Below, one piece after another: positions 1-8,790 of a stretch of DNA of 64,000 nt; within the stretch, counting starts at the first letter, position 1; each line of letters opens with the position of its first letter. The stretch covers positions 1 to 64,000 of the forward strand of contig JBCCTQ010000007.1 of NCBI GenBank assembly GCA_039198225.1, in the 5' to 3' direction. This DNA is from JASJAR01 sp039198225 (lineage in GTDB: Bacteria; Pseudomonadota; Alphaproteobacteria; Rhodobacterales; Rhodobacteraceae). The position numbers were made by a program, and so were the translations under genes. Below the pieces are notes generated by a model. That model had not been told where the DNA came from and searched no databases. It saw only the letters and a list, made by a program, of their open reading frames with translations.

Positions 1-67
1 CCTGGTTTAAAGCGCTGCCCCAATAAATCGGCGTTATCAAGTAATCTTGCTCTGATCGGCCCGCTTC

Positions 68-493
68 TTGGGGTTGGTCGTCTTTGGTGTGGCGCTCGCT
101 TATATCGCGCGCCCCTTCCAAATTCAGTCGGGCTTTATCACCGATCCGGTGGGCTCAAAGACTTTCCCCATCCTGATCGGGGCCGTTGCTGTGATTTGCG
201 GGCTCGTCATGATCTGGAAGCCGGACGACGAACCTGACTGGCCGGGCTTAGGGGCCTTCCTCAATATCGCCGTATCGATCCTCGTCATGGTGGGCTTCAC
301 CTACGCTTTGAAGCCGCTCGGCTTTTTGATCCCCGGCGCGATTTGCACGGCGATCCTCAGCTATCAGATCAGCCAAAAACCGGTCGCGGCGATCCTTTCG
401 GGAATCGGTCTCTCGATCGGGCTCTTTCTTCTTTTCCGTTTCGCGCTTCGGCTCGAAACGCTCCAGGCCCTGCCGAAGGACTGGTTGGGATAA
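68..493 (+). CDS. tctB: Tripartite tricarboxylate transporter small membrane subunit TctB, 5' end doubtful
   Basis: Small four-helix membrane subunit of a TTT importer, which with TctA and a periplasmic TctC receptor takes up carboxylates. The protein has hydrophobic segments at about residues 1-15, 30-50, 65-85 and 100-125 and the family's loop with a PVGSKTFP stretch, which normally follows TM1. It sits 6 bp before tctA. The start is weak: the first usable codon is TTG at 68, with no Shine-Dalgarno sequence and an in-frame stop at 53-55. About 8-12 N-terminal residues usual for the family are missing. The +1 frame just upstream reads ALIGPLLG, a plausible start of TM1, so a frameshift near 72-80 is possible. 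A third frame ends at a TAA at 24-26, perhaps the end of an upstream gene. Confidence 0.8.
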   Translation: MGLVVFGVALAYIARPFQIQSGFITDPVGSKTFPILIGAVAVICGLVMIWKPDDEPDWPGLGAFLNIAVSILVMVGFTYALKPLGFLIPGAICTAILSYQISQKPVAAILSGIGLSIGLFLLFRFALRLETLQALPKDWLG

Positions 494-499
494 GACCAA

Positions 500-1999
500 A
501 TGCTTGAAAATCTCGCCCTCGGATTCTCCATCGCCCTGTCTTGGCAAACGCTGGGCCTGGCCGTCATCGGCTGCTTTCTCGGAACGATCATCGGCGCTTT
601 GCCGGGGCTCGGGCCGTCAAACGGGGTGGCTATTCTCATCCCGATCACCTTCACGATCGGGCTCGACGCAACCTCGGCCCTCGTTTTGATGACCTCGGTT
701 TATTACGGGGCGATGTATGGAGGGCGGATCTCGTCGATCCTTTTGAATATCCCCGGTGACGAACCGGCATTGATGACCACGCTCGACGGATATCCGATGG
801 CCAAACAAGGGCGAGCGGGCGATGCGCTGGTCCTCTCCGGCGTCGCCTCTTTCGTCGGTGCGTTTTTGGCGACCATTGGGTTGATGCTCCTCGCTCCCCT
901 TCTTTCGCGGATCGCCTTCCAGTTTGGCCCGGCGGAGTATTTCGCCCTCTATCTCCTGGCGTTTTCGACCCTTGGGGGCATTGCGTCGAACAACCAAGCT
1001 AAAGCCGCGCTTGCCTCGGCCATCGGTCTCGGCATCGCGATGATCGGGCTCGACAATTTCACCGGTATGCCGCGGCTGACGGGGGGCGAATTGCACCTCT
1101 ATGACGGGGTCGATTTCCTCGTCGCCATCGTCGGGCTCTTCGCTGTCGCCGAAGTCTTCGTTTTCATCGAGAGCCACGGCAAAGGCTCCTCAATCGGGAT
1201 CAAGCTCGAGAAGGTCACGATCCCGGTCCGCGATATCGCCAAATCGACGATGACCATGCTTCGGGCTTCGGTGGTGGGGTTCGTTGCCGGAGTTCTACCG
1301 GGCGCGGGGGCCTCACTGGGATCGTTCCTGGCCTATATGTCGGAAAAATCCATTGCGGGTCCGGGCGGCAAATTTGGCACTGGGGTGCCCCAGGGCGTGG
1401 CCGCGCCTGAGGCGGGCAACAACGCGGCCGCCGGTGGCGCGCTCGTCCCAATGCTGACCCTCGGCGTGCCGGGTTCCGGCACAACCGCGGTCCTCCTCGC
1501 GCTCTTGATGACGCTCAACATCACCCCGGGGCCCGCGCTCTTTACCGAGCGGCCCGACGTGGTCTGGGGCCTTATTGCCTCGCTCCTTATCGCCAATATC
1601 GTTCTTCTTTTGATGAACGTGCCGATGGTGAAGATCTTCGTGCGGGTTTTGACGGTGCCCGCTTGGGTTCTCTTGCCCGGCGTGATGATGATCTCATTCG
1701 TGGGAATTTTTTCGCTGACCGGGAGTTCGTTCGATCTTCTTTTGATGATCGGATTTGGCGTGATCGGCTGGGCGTTTCGGAAACTCGACGTGCCGACCGT
1801 GCCGATCATCCTCGGCATTCTCCTCGGCAATGAAATGGAAGACGCGCTCCGCCGGGCGATGGTGTTGTCGGACGGGGACCCGACGTTCCTTTTCTCCTCG
1901 CCCATCGCGATCGGCCTTTGGATCGCGGCGATAGCCGGTTTTGTCGCCCCATTCTTTTTGCGGAACCTCATCAAAAAACCCCAAGCGGTCAGCGATTGA
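500..1999 (+). CDS. tctA: Tripartite tricarboxylate transporter large permease TctA
   Basis: Large integral membrane permease (499 residues) of a TTT-family secondary importer. It shows the family's N-terminal half, with the conserved GALPGLGPSNG loop near residue 33, and the matching second-half loop GVLPGAGASLGSFLAY near 265. This internal pseudo-repeat is characteristic of TctA. About 10-12 hydrophobic segments cover the chain. It begins 6 bp after tctB. Its stop shares a base with the next start (TGATG at 1997-2001), so transporter and downstream DUF1446 gene are translationally coupled. The substrate cannot be read from sequence; coupling to an AtuA-like protein suggests a branched or hydroxylated carboxylate rather than citrate. 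Confidence 0.95.
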   Translation: MLENLALGFSIALSWQTLGLAVIGCFLGTIIGALPGLGPSNGVAILIPITFTIGLDATSALVLMTSVYYGAMYGGRISSILLNIPGDEPALMTTLDGYPMAKQGRAGDALVLSGVASFVGAFLATIGLMLLAPLLSRIAFQFGPAEYFALYLLAFSTLGGIASNNQAKAALASAIGLGIAMIGLDNFTGMPRLTGGELHLYDGVDFLVAIVGLFAVAEVFVFIESHGKGSSIGIKLEKVTIPVRDIAKSTMTMLRASVVGFVAGVLPGAGASLGSFLAYMSEKSIAGPGGKFGTGVPQGVAAPEAGNNAAAGGALVPMLTLGVPGSGTTAVLLALLMTLNITPGPALFTERPDVVWGLIASLLIANIVLLLMNVPMVKIFVRVLTVPAWVLLPGVMMISFVGIFSLTGSSFDLLLMIGFGVIGWAFRKLDVPTVPIILGILLGNEMEDALRRAMVLSDGDPTFLFSSPIAIGLWIAAIAGFVAPFFLRNLIKKPQAVSD

Positions 2000-3351
2000 T
2001 GGTCAAAGTTCTGGTTCCTTCCGGCGCGCTCGGTCTCAATTACGACCAGGCCGCCCTTGAAAAAGGGATCGCCCTCGGACCGGATCTGATTGCCATCGAC
2101 GGGGGGTCGACGGATTCGGGTCCCGCCTATCTCGGCCAGGGCATGTCAAAATATGCCCGTTCGTCGACCAAGATCGAATGGCAGGGGCTGATGGAGGCGC
2201 GAGCCAAGGCGGGCGTGCCATTGGTGATCGGCACGGCGGGCACCTGCGGGACCGACGCGACCGTCGATTGGATGCTTGGCATCACCCGCGAGATCGCGGC
2301 TGACCTCGGCCAGAACATCCGGATCGCGGTTTTGAAATCGTCCCAGGAACCGGCCGCGATTGCCGAGGCCTTTGACGGCGGACGGGTCGCACCGCTGAGC
2401 GTTGCACCCGATATCGACCGGGAGACGATCCTCGGCTGTTCGAATATCGTGGCCCTTGCCGGGGCCGAGCAGATCCAGGCCGCCCTCGATACCGGCGCGG
2501 ATGTCGTCATTGCCGGGCGGACGACGGATACGGCGATCATCGCGGCCAAACCCCTCGCCGAAGGCTGCCATGGGGGCGGGGCCTGGCACGGGGCGAAGAT
2601 CGGCGAATGCGGAGCGCTGTGTGCGACCAACCCCCAATCGGGTGTGATCCTCATTGAGTTCGATGCCGCTGGCTTTACGGTGACGCCCTTGGCCGAGGGC
2701 GCACGGGCCACGCCCCATACGGTCTCGGCCCATATGCTTTATGAGAACGCCGATCCGTTCATACTGACCGAACCTGGCGGCCATCTCGACGTGACCGAGG
2801 CCGAGTACGAGGCGCTCGACGCTCGCTCGGTCCGGGTGACAGGATCGCGCTGGGTGCCGAGCGATCGCTACACGGTCAAACTCGAAGGGGCCCGGACAGC
2901 GGGCTATCAGAGCGTTCTCTTGGCGCTTCTTCGCGACCCTCGCTATGTGGCGGCCGCCGAAGATTGGGCGGCTGATATCGAGACGAAATGCCGGGCCAAG
3001 GCCGAGGCGCGGCTCGGGCTCGCCCCGGAGGCATTCCGGATCGAGCTCCGGCTGATGGGGAAGAATGCCGGGTTTGGCGCCTTAGAAACCTTGCCGAGTG
3101 CCGCGGCCGAAATTGGCGTCCTCGGCATCGTCACCGGCCCCACGCCCGAGCTCACGACCGAGATTGCAAAGCTCCTCAACCCCTATCTCCTTCACCATCC
3201 TCTGACGGCGGAAGAAGAGCAGCCCACATTCGCCTTCCCGTTTTCGCCGGCCGATATCGACCGCGGCGCGATTTACGAGTTCGCGCTCAACCACATTCTC
3301 CAACTCGACGACCCGATGGATGCGTTCCGCCTCGAGGTGGTGGATGTCTAA
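1999..3351 (+). CDS. AtuA-like acyclic terpene utilisation family protein (DUF1446)
   Basis: Cytoplasmic protein of 450 residues in the DUF1446 family, named after AtuA of the Pseudomonas acyclic terpene (citronellol/geraniol) pathway; the biochemical reaction is not established. Visible family features are the N-terminal VPSGALGLN segment, the IAIDGGSTDSGP loop near residue 30 and the GTAGTCG loop near 80. The open frame extends upstream to 1918, but the ATG at 1999 overlaps the tctA stop and gives the family-typical N-terminus. The stop overlaps the following DUF4387 start by 8 bp. Together with tctBA this is a four-gene uptake and catabolism unit. The substrate is inferred only loosely. 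Confidence 0.88.
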   Translation: MVKVLVPSGALGLNYDQAALEKGIALGPDLIAIDGGSTDSGPAYLGQGMSKYARSSTKIEWQGLMEARAKAGVPLVIGTAGTCGTDATVDWMLGITREIAADLGQNIRIAVLKSSQEPAAIAEAFDGGRVAPLSVAPDIDRETILGCSNIVALAGAEQIQAALDTGADVVIAGRTTDTAIIAAKPLAEGCHGGGAWHGAKIGECGALCATNPQSGVILIEFDAAGFTVTPLAEGARATPHTVSAHMLYENADPFILTEPGGHLDVTEAEYEALDARSVRVTGSRWVPSDRYTVKLEGARTAGYQSVLLALLRDPRYVAAAEDWAADIETKCRAKAEARLGLAPEAFRIELRLMGKNAGFGALETLPSAAAEIGVLGIVTGPTPELTTEIAKLLNPYLLHHPLTAEEEQPTFAFPFSPADIDRGAIYEFALNHILQLDDPMDAFRLEVVDV

Positions 3352-3646
3352 CCTCCGCGGCCTGGTCGAAAAGGTGCGCTCGAAGAATGCCGGACCGTTC
3401 TGGCTGACGATCGATATCTTCTGCGGCTCGGCGGAGGCCTATGCCCGGGTGCGTGACGGGCTGTCGACGGCTGCGGTGGCAGAGGTGCTCGGCGCCAATA
3501 GCCAAGACTTGCGCCGCTTCGATATCGAGAGCCTCAACGTGGTGAAGTTCTCGCTGCCCCGGCCCCAAATACAAGGGGCCCAGGAGGACCGTGACATGCA
3601 CGGTGCGTCCTGGGCCAATTTAGTGGCCGAGCTCAAACTGCCTTGA
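3344..3646 (+). CDS. DUF4387 family protein
   Basis: Small protein of 100 residues matching the DUF4387 family: the N-terminal VRSKNAGPFWLTIDIF motif, the central NVVKFSLPRP motif and the C-terminal DRDMHGA motif are all present. DUF4387 proteins are commonly encoded directly after DUF1446/AtuA-like proteins, or fused to them, and are thought to act in the same step; no reaction is known. The ATG at 3344 lies inside the end of the upstream gene (8 bp overlap). The frame is open from 3320, but the added residues are not family-like. The gene ends the operon; the next gene (3678) is convergent. Confidence 0.88.
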   Translation: MSNLRGLVEKVRSKNAGPFWLTIDIFCGSAEAYARVRDGLSTAAVAEVLGANSQDLRRFDIESLNVVKFSLPRPQIQGAQEDRDMHGASWANLVAELKLP

Positions 3647-3677
3647 ACCCGGCCGGTGCCTATGACGGTGCCTGTAG

Positions 3678-6600
3678 TTAGGCGGCCTCCATCATATCTT
3701 CGTCGTCCTCTTCGGTGTCGGCCGGCATGTTTTCGTCCATTTCGCCGGTGGAGGGCACGAGGTTCGACAAAAGTTCTTCCGCTTCGTCGACCGCGTCGGA
3801 CAATTCTTCGTCCGAGCCGCCGCCGCCAAGGAGGCCGAAGAGCGTGAAGATCATGTTGAAGAGCTGGGCGATGATACCCATCGCTTCTTCTTCGGTGACG
3901 GGCTCTTCTTCTTCCTCCTCCTCTTCCTCGGGCGCTTCCCCTTCTGCCGGTGTTTCTTCCTCGGGGGTTTCTTCTTCTTCCGGAGTCTCTTCCTCTTCCG
4001 GGGTTTCTTCTTCCTCGGGAGTTTCTTCTTCCGCTGGAGTTTCTTCCTCTTCGGGCGTTTCCTCCTCCGCGGGGGTCTCCTCTTCGGCGGGCGTTTCTTC
4101 CTCCGCCGGGGTCTCTTCGGTCGGAGTCTCCTCCTCTTCCGGAGCATCTTCCTCGTAGAGCGGGTAGAGCGATTCTACCGCACCGTCATTCGAGGCAAGG
4201 AACACGGCTTCGATGTCCTCGATGGGCCGGTCGAGCATCAGGACATTCTCGATGTCGCCGGTGAACTGCCACTGGAGGTTATCGTTGTCGCCGTTCCGGA
4301 TCCGGGTCGAGGCGCCGATGGCAATGTCTTCTTCATTGCCGGTCATGCCGCCGTCATAGCCTTCGCCTTCATCGACGACTTCGCCGTTGAGGTAGAGTTT
4401 GGTGCCGTTCTCATCGAAGCTGAAGGCAACGTGGTAGTCTTCGCCCGCGGTGACCTTTTCGTCCGAGTTGAGGGTCACCTCGCTGTCTTCGTCCTGGTAG
4501 CGCACCTTCACCCGGCCCGCGCCGTCGAGCCAGATCGTGACATGGCCGCCGTCTTTGAAGCCCGAATGGTCCTTCGAGTAGAGCGCCTGGTTGTTGCCGT
4601 TGCCGGGAACCGTGGCGTTGAAGCTCATCGCGATGGTGCCTTCGGCGAGTTCCATGTCATCGCTATGGGCGATGCTGCCGGACGTGCCGCCGGAGTAGCT
4701 GCCGCCCGGTGAGTTCAGAACCAAGCCCGGTGCGACGAGCCCTGAAGGCACGTTCGATGCGAGATCGACGAGGCCTTGCTCCAGCCATGAATTCGACGAG
4801 TAATCCTGCGGGGATGACCCGATCGGATCGCCATCGATATCGCGGGTGTCGTAGCCGAAGACCTCTTCACCGTTGATCTCGGTGATCTTGGTCTCCCCAT
4901 CGGGAGCAACCGCTTCCTGGATCTCGTGGATCGTGTCGACAATCCCGTAATGGGCACCGGCATCGGTTTCGACCATGTCCTCGGTGACCTTGTCGCCGTA
5001 GACGACGATGTAGCCGAGATAGTCTTCGTCATGGGCGCCGCCGCCGTTTCCTTGCTGGGAATAGGCGGTGATGATCGACACCATATCGTCATCCACGTCG
5101 TCTCCATCGGTGTCGATGGTGGCGTAGGACACGTCGATCTGGGTGGTGTGACCGATGACCGAGATCGTGTCGCCTTCTTCAACGCTGAAGTCGGCGATCA
5201 CGTCGATGCCGAACGCATCGACCCAGTGGTCGTGGAGGAACTGGTTTTCCCCAGCGACGCCGTGCCAATGGATCATCCCGTTGGGCATAGTGTGCTCGAC
5301 CAGGATGTCCTTTTTGCCGTTCAGAAGCGTCTCGAACTTGAACTGGTCAGCACCCGCGCCACCGACGAGCACGTCGTCAGACACGAGTTCCTGATCAACC
5401 CAGTCGAAGAGCTTAAGATAATCGTAGTTGACCGAATTGTCGTCAGGCCGGCTCTGCTGGTCGAGGATCAACTGGCCCATCCGCTGCTCGCCCGCATCCG
5501 AGCGTGAGTAGAGGATGTCGTTGCCGGCGCCGCCCTCGAGAAGGTCCGACCCGCGCCCACCGTCGAGGACGTCGTTGTTGGCGCCCCCTTTGAGGTGGTC
5601 GTCGCCGTACCCGCCTATCAGCGTGTCGTTTCCGGCACCGCCGTCGAGCATGTCGTCGCCCGCGCCGCCATCGATATTGTCGTTGCCGCCGAGGCCTTCG
5701 TACATGTCGTCACCGGCCTGCATCGGCTGGAGGCCGGAGCTGTTGGTGAGGGCCGCACCCGGTCCATTGTCCATCAGATCGTTGATCTGGGAGACGTTCA
5801 GCGCTTCTTCTGGTGTGAACCCGCCCCAGATTCCGAAATCGGCCAAGGCGCCTTCGAATTCGTTGACGAGGTTTTCCCGGTCGATGGCGAATTCCTGGGC
5901 CGTGTCGTTGAGATCGGCGTTCTTCGAATCTGCGCCGAGGATCCAAGGCTCTTCGTTCTGGAGCGGGAAGTACTCCTTGTAGCCGTTGGGGTTGGCCACA
6001 TCGCCTTCGACCTTGTTCCACTGGTTGGCCCCAATCGGATCGCCGTCGATGGTCACGACTACCCCAGCCTGGGTGTAGGACACCGCGACATGGGACCATT
6101 CGCCTTCGGTGAAGACCGCGTCCTTGGTTTCCCAGGACTTGTTGCCGCCACCGTCGCCAGGGGCGAGACGAATGAAGAGCTGGCCGTCATTGGTGTGGCC
6201 GATGCGGATATGGCCCCCATCAACCGTGCCCTGGTGATCTTTGGAGGCGAAGGTGGAATCTTCGCCAAGATCGTCCGGGCGCGCCCAGAAGGCGATGGTG
6301 CCTTGGGTCACGGCCATGGCTGGGTCGTGATCGAGGAAGGCGAAATCGTCTTCACCGTTGAAGTAAAGCGCCTGGCCCGAGCCGTTCGGCGGACCGTCGA
6401 CGGTGCCGTCGGTGCGGAGGATCGCTTGGTTTTCGTAGAGCGTGTAGGCTTTGATCTCGCCCAACTCGCCCCGTTCGTCGCCATAGGCGCCGTCCGTGCC
6501 AGAGCCGAAGCCCCAGAAGCCGAGCGCACCCGGAAGACCGGTCTCTGCCGCTTCGGACGGGCCCATCGTGTCAGCACCGTTGGTGCCGCTCTCGCTGACC

Positions 6601-8360
6601 CCAGCCACTTCGACCGAGCCCAGCTGATCGAAGGGAGCACGGGTCTCGTTATAGCCTTCGTCGTCGCCGCCACCGGCTTGCAGCATGTCCTCGCTGAAGT
6701 TCTCGTTGTCGAAGGCCGCCATCGGATTGCCGGTGACAGGGCCCGCCATCATCGTGCCGAGGCCATTGCCCATGGCCATCATCGCGGCCATGTCCATGTC
6801 GCCCGACATTTCCATCGGCATCCGCGTGTCGTAGCCGCGAACGGTCTCGCCGTTGATTTCGCTGACTTTGAGTTCACCCTGGGGGAAGATCGCTTCGGCG
6901 ACGTCCGCATACCCTTCGACAATGCCGTATGTGACACCGTCATCGGTGGTGATGTCGTCCTTTTCGACCCGGTCACCGTGGACGATGATCTGGCCGATGA
7001 GATCCATGGCGTGGGCGCCGCCGCCGCCGTGCTGGTTGGAGACCACGGTGATGATGGATTCTTCAGCCTCATCGCCGATCACGTCTTCATAGGAGACATA
7101 AACGTTCGCGGTGTGACCGATGACCGCGATCTGGTCTTCCTGGGCGTTGTAGTCTGCGATGACGTTGATGCCGAAGCTGTCGACCCAATGGTCGTGGAGT
7201 TCGTCGTTTTCGCCGGCAACGCCGGCCCAGTTGATCGTCCCGTCCGAGCGGACATGCTCTTCGATGATGTCGAGCTTGCCGTTGAGAAGCGGGTTGATCA
7301 TGAAGATGTCGTTGCCCGCGCCACCGATGAGCACGTCATCGGCATGGAGCGGCTGGTCCTCATAGCCTTTGAGCTTTTGCAGGTCGTTGTTGACCTCGCC
7401 GTCGGGGTCACCCCGGGTTGGCATGTCGATTGCAAGTTGGCCGATCCGCTGTTCGCCCGCATCTGACCGCGAGACCAGAACGTCGTTGCCTGCCCCGCCA
7501 TCGAGAACGTCCGAGCCCCGACCGCCGTCGAGGACGTCGTCGCCTTCGCCGCCGTAGATCACGTCGTTGCCGTAGCCGCCCATGATATGGTCGTCGCCCG
7601 CACCGCCGTCGATCGTGTCATCCGAGCCCATGCCCGTGATCTTGTCGGCGCCGTCTGTGGCCGTGCCGTCCACCGGACCTTCGAGGCTTTCAACGCCCAC
7701 GAAGTAGGACGGGTGGTAATCGTCCACCGGGATTGTCGCCACATCCGCGGGCGGGTTTTGGAAGTCGTCCACCGACTGGTAGAACGCGCTTTGATCGACC
7801 GGCATGCCGTCGATGAGAAGGTTCAGCGACTGCCCGCCGCCACCGTCAAAATAGAGAAGCTCGATTTCATAGAGCCCGCCTTCGAATTCTGCGACGCGAG
7901 CAGTCTCATCGGTGCCGCGTCCGCCAAGGAAGGAGGAAAAGTTCACGCCGCCAATGTCGAGAAGAAAGCCGTCATCGGACGACACGGAGATCTCATGGAC
8001 GCCGGCGGGAATGTAAATGTATCCCTCAAAGGCGAGGCCAGTGGGCCCGAATTCGAGGTTTTCATCGCCGGTAAGCGATGCGGCGTCGTCGCCGAAGAAC
8101 TCGGCCAAGGTCGTTTCAGAGTTTTTGCCCGAATAGGAAAGTTCGGTTGCGACCAGGCTCATATCCGGTGAGCTGGTGGCGATCAGTTCGAGGAGCTTTC
8201 CGATGCTCCAGAGGCTCTCCCCTTCTTCGGGAATATAGACCTGACCGACGAGGCCCGTGCCTTGCGACGGAATGCCTGCAGCGCTCGCCGCGCTCACCGA
8301 CGTATTCATGCCTGCGGGCGTGTCGGGCGAGGACGGATCGAAAAACGGGGGGACGGCCAT
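3678..8360 (-). CDS. Giant secreted RTX/LamG calcium-binding protein with duplicated module
   Basis: Predicted extracellular 1560-residue acidic protein, probably exported by a type I system: no signal peptide, glycine/aspartate nonapeptide repeats. Order: PA14-like beta domain (about 35-195); RTX repeats (235-297); a roughly 215-residue module with GEQRIGQL, HDHWVDSFGI and VIGHT motifs (298-513); a LamG/concanavalin-like domain (655-845); second RTX block (890-950); a second copy of the module (951-1173); second LamG domain (1205-1395); a Glu/Thr/Pro tandem-repeat linker (1402-1487); a C-terminal hydrophobic patch and acidic tail. The ATG at 8358-8360 is preceded by a GGAGAG ribosome site. 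LamG domains suggest carbohydrate or surface binding, so adhesin or biofilm matrix is the inferred role. No secretion genes lie beside it. Confidence 0.9.
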   Translation of the reverse strand: MAVPPFFDPSSPDTPAGMNTSVSAASAAGIPSQGTGLVGQVYIPEEGESLWSIGKLLELIATSSPDMSLVATELSYSGKNSETTLAEFFGDDAASLTGDENLEFGPTGLAFEGYIYIPAGVHEISVSSDDGFLLDIGGVNFSSFLGGRGTDETARVAEFEGGLYEIELLYFDGGGGQSLNLLIDGMPVDQSAFYQSVDDFQNPPADVATIPVDDYHPSYFVGVESLEGPVDGTATDGADKITGMGSDDTIDGGAGDDHIMGGYGNDVIYGGEGDDVLDGGRGSDVLDGGAGNDVLVSRSDAGEQRIGQLAIDMPTRGDPDGEVNNDLQKLKGYEDQPLHADDVLIGGAGNDIFMINPLLNGKLDIIEEHVRSDGTINWAGVAGENDELHDHWVDSFGINVIADYNAQEDQIAVIGHTANVYVSYEDVIGDEAEESIITVVSNQHGGGGAHAMDLIGQIIVHGDRVEKDDITTDDGVTYGIVEGYADVAEAIFPQGELKVSEINGETVRGYDTRMPMEMSGDMDMAAMMAMGNGLGTMMAGPVTGNPMAAFDNENFSEDMLQAGGGDDEGYNETRAPFDQLGSVEVAGVSESGTNGADTMGPSEAAETGLPGALGFWGFGSGTDGAYGDERGELGEIKAYTLYENQAILRTDGTVDGPPNGSGQALYFNGEDDFAFLDHDPAMAVTQGTIAFWARPDDLGEDSTFASKDHQGTVDGGHIRIGHTNDGQLFIRLAPGDGGGNKSWETKDAVFTEGEWSHVAVSYTQAGVVVTIDGDPIGANQWNKVEGDVANPNGYKEYFPLQNEEPWILGADSKNADLNDTAQEFAIDRENLVNEFEGALADFGIWGGFTPEEALNVSQINDLMDNGPGAALTNSSGLQPMQAGDDMYEGLGGNDNIDGGAGDDMLDGGAGNDTLIGGYGDDHLKGGANNDVLDGGRGSDLLEGGAGNDILYSRSDAGEQRMGQLILDQQSRPDDNSVNYDYLKLFDWVDQELVSDDVLVGGAGADQFKFETLLNGKKDILVEHTMPNGMIHWHGVAGENQFLHDHWVDAFGIDVIADFSVEEGDTISVIGHTTQIDVSYATIDTDGDDVDDDMVSIITAYSQQGNGGGAHDEDYLGYIVVYGDKVTEDMVETDAGAHYGIVDTIHEIQEAVAPDGETKITEINGEEVFGYDTRDIDGDPIGSSPQDYSSNSWLEQGLVDLASNVPSGLVAPGLVLNSPGGSYSGGTSGSIAHSDDMELAEGTIAMSFNATVPGNGNNQALYSKDHSGFKDGGHVTIWLDGAGRVKVRYQDEDSEVTLNSDEKVTAGEDYHVAFSFDENGTKLYLNGEVVDEGEGYDGGMTGNEEDIAIGASTRIRNGDNDNLQWQFTGDIENVLMLDRPIEDIEAVFLASNDGAVESLYPLYEEDAPEEEETPTEETPAEEETPAEEETPAEEETPEEEETPAEEETPEEEETPEEEETPEEEETPEEETPAEGEAPEEEEEEEEEPVTEEEAMGIIAQLFNMIFTLFGLLGGGGSDEELSDAVDEAEELLSNLVPSTGEMDENMPADTEEDDEDMMEAA
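3900..4157 (-). repeat. Tandem repeats encoding Glu-Thr-Pro-rich linker
   Basis: Imperfect tandem 24-27 bp units inside the RTX/LamG gene encode ETP(A/E)EEE-type repeats, about ten units, ending in a run of glutamates. The units are in frame and interrupt only the linker between the last LamG domain and the C-terminal tail. Such low-complexity DNA is prone to slippage, so length may vary between strains. Confidence 0.9.
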
Positions 8361-8790
8361 GACACTTCTCTCCTATTCACGCAATTGCAGAATTGCGCGC
8401 TTTGTCGTTCTTTGGATTGGCACTCAAACTGGCAGCAGGTGGGTTCTCAAAATGCTTGTTTCAGCATCACCCGCGATCGATACACTTGCACATTCCCGGC
8501 AGATGCTAGCCATGAATGTGGCGATAAGAAGAACCGCCAAACGCAATATGACCGGATAATTGCGCGCCCTGTGCAGTTTCGGCGACGTTTCGCCCAATCA
8601 AGTCTAAATACATGAATTTAAACTATAAAAAATGAATTCTGCCGCCTCATTAATGTTGCCTTTCGCGCGCCAAATCGTTGGGATTGTTTCATTGAACAAT
8701 GCGGCGCGACGGTGGCCGCGACAAACGAAAGTCTGTAGGTGGAATAGAAACGACCTCCGCCGTAATTGCGCCACAAATGAAACAGTTGAA
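8361..8790. other. Non-coding interval upstream of RTX gene
   Basis: 430 bp between the RTX gene start and the phosphomannomutase gene end, clearly more AT-rich than its flanks, with no convincing reading frame. It should hold the RTX gene promoter (- strand) and its regulatory sites. The only structured element noticed is the palindrome at 8380-8397; no terminator hairpin for the upstream - strand gene was recognised. Confidence 0.6.
8380..8397. promoter_or_regulatory. Perfect 18-bp inverted repeat upstream of RTX gene
   Basis: CGCAATT, a 4-bp spacer GCAG, then AATTGCG: 7-bp perfect arms. It lies 19 bp upstream of the RTX start codon, a position suited to an operator or 5' UTR element. The length and symmetry resemble binding sites of dimeric HTH regulators (LuxR, GntR or TetR type). 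The regulator is unknown and the call is inference from symmetry and position. Confidence 0.4.

Noticed and set aside
3900..4157. Direct repeats considered as a CRISPR array
   Set aside because: Units are contiguous, lack unique spacers of constant length and stay in one coding frame (Glu/Thr/Pro linker).
5595..7466. Long + strand reading frame of 623 codons opposite the RTX/LamG gene
   Set aside because: Valine/arginine-rich translation without any domain, created by the Gly/Asp codon bias of the RTX gene on the other strand. The RTX frame has clear motifs throughout.
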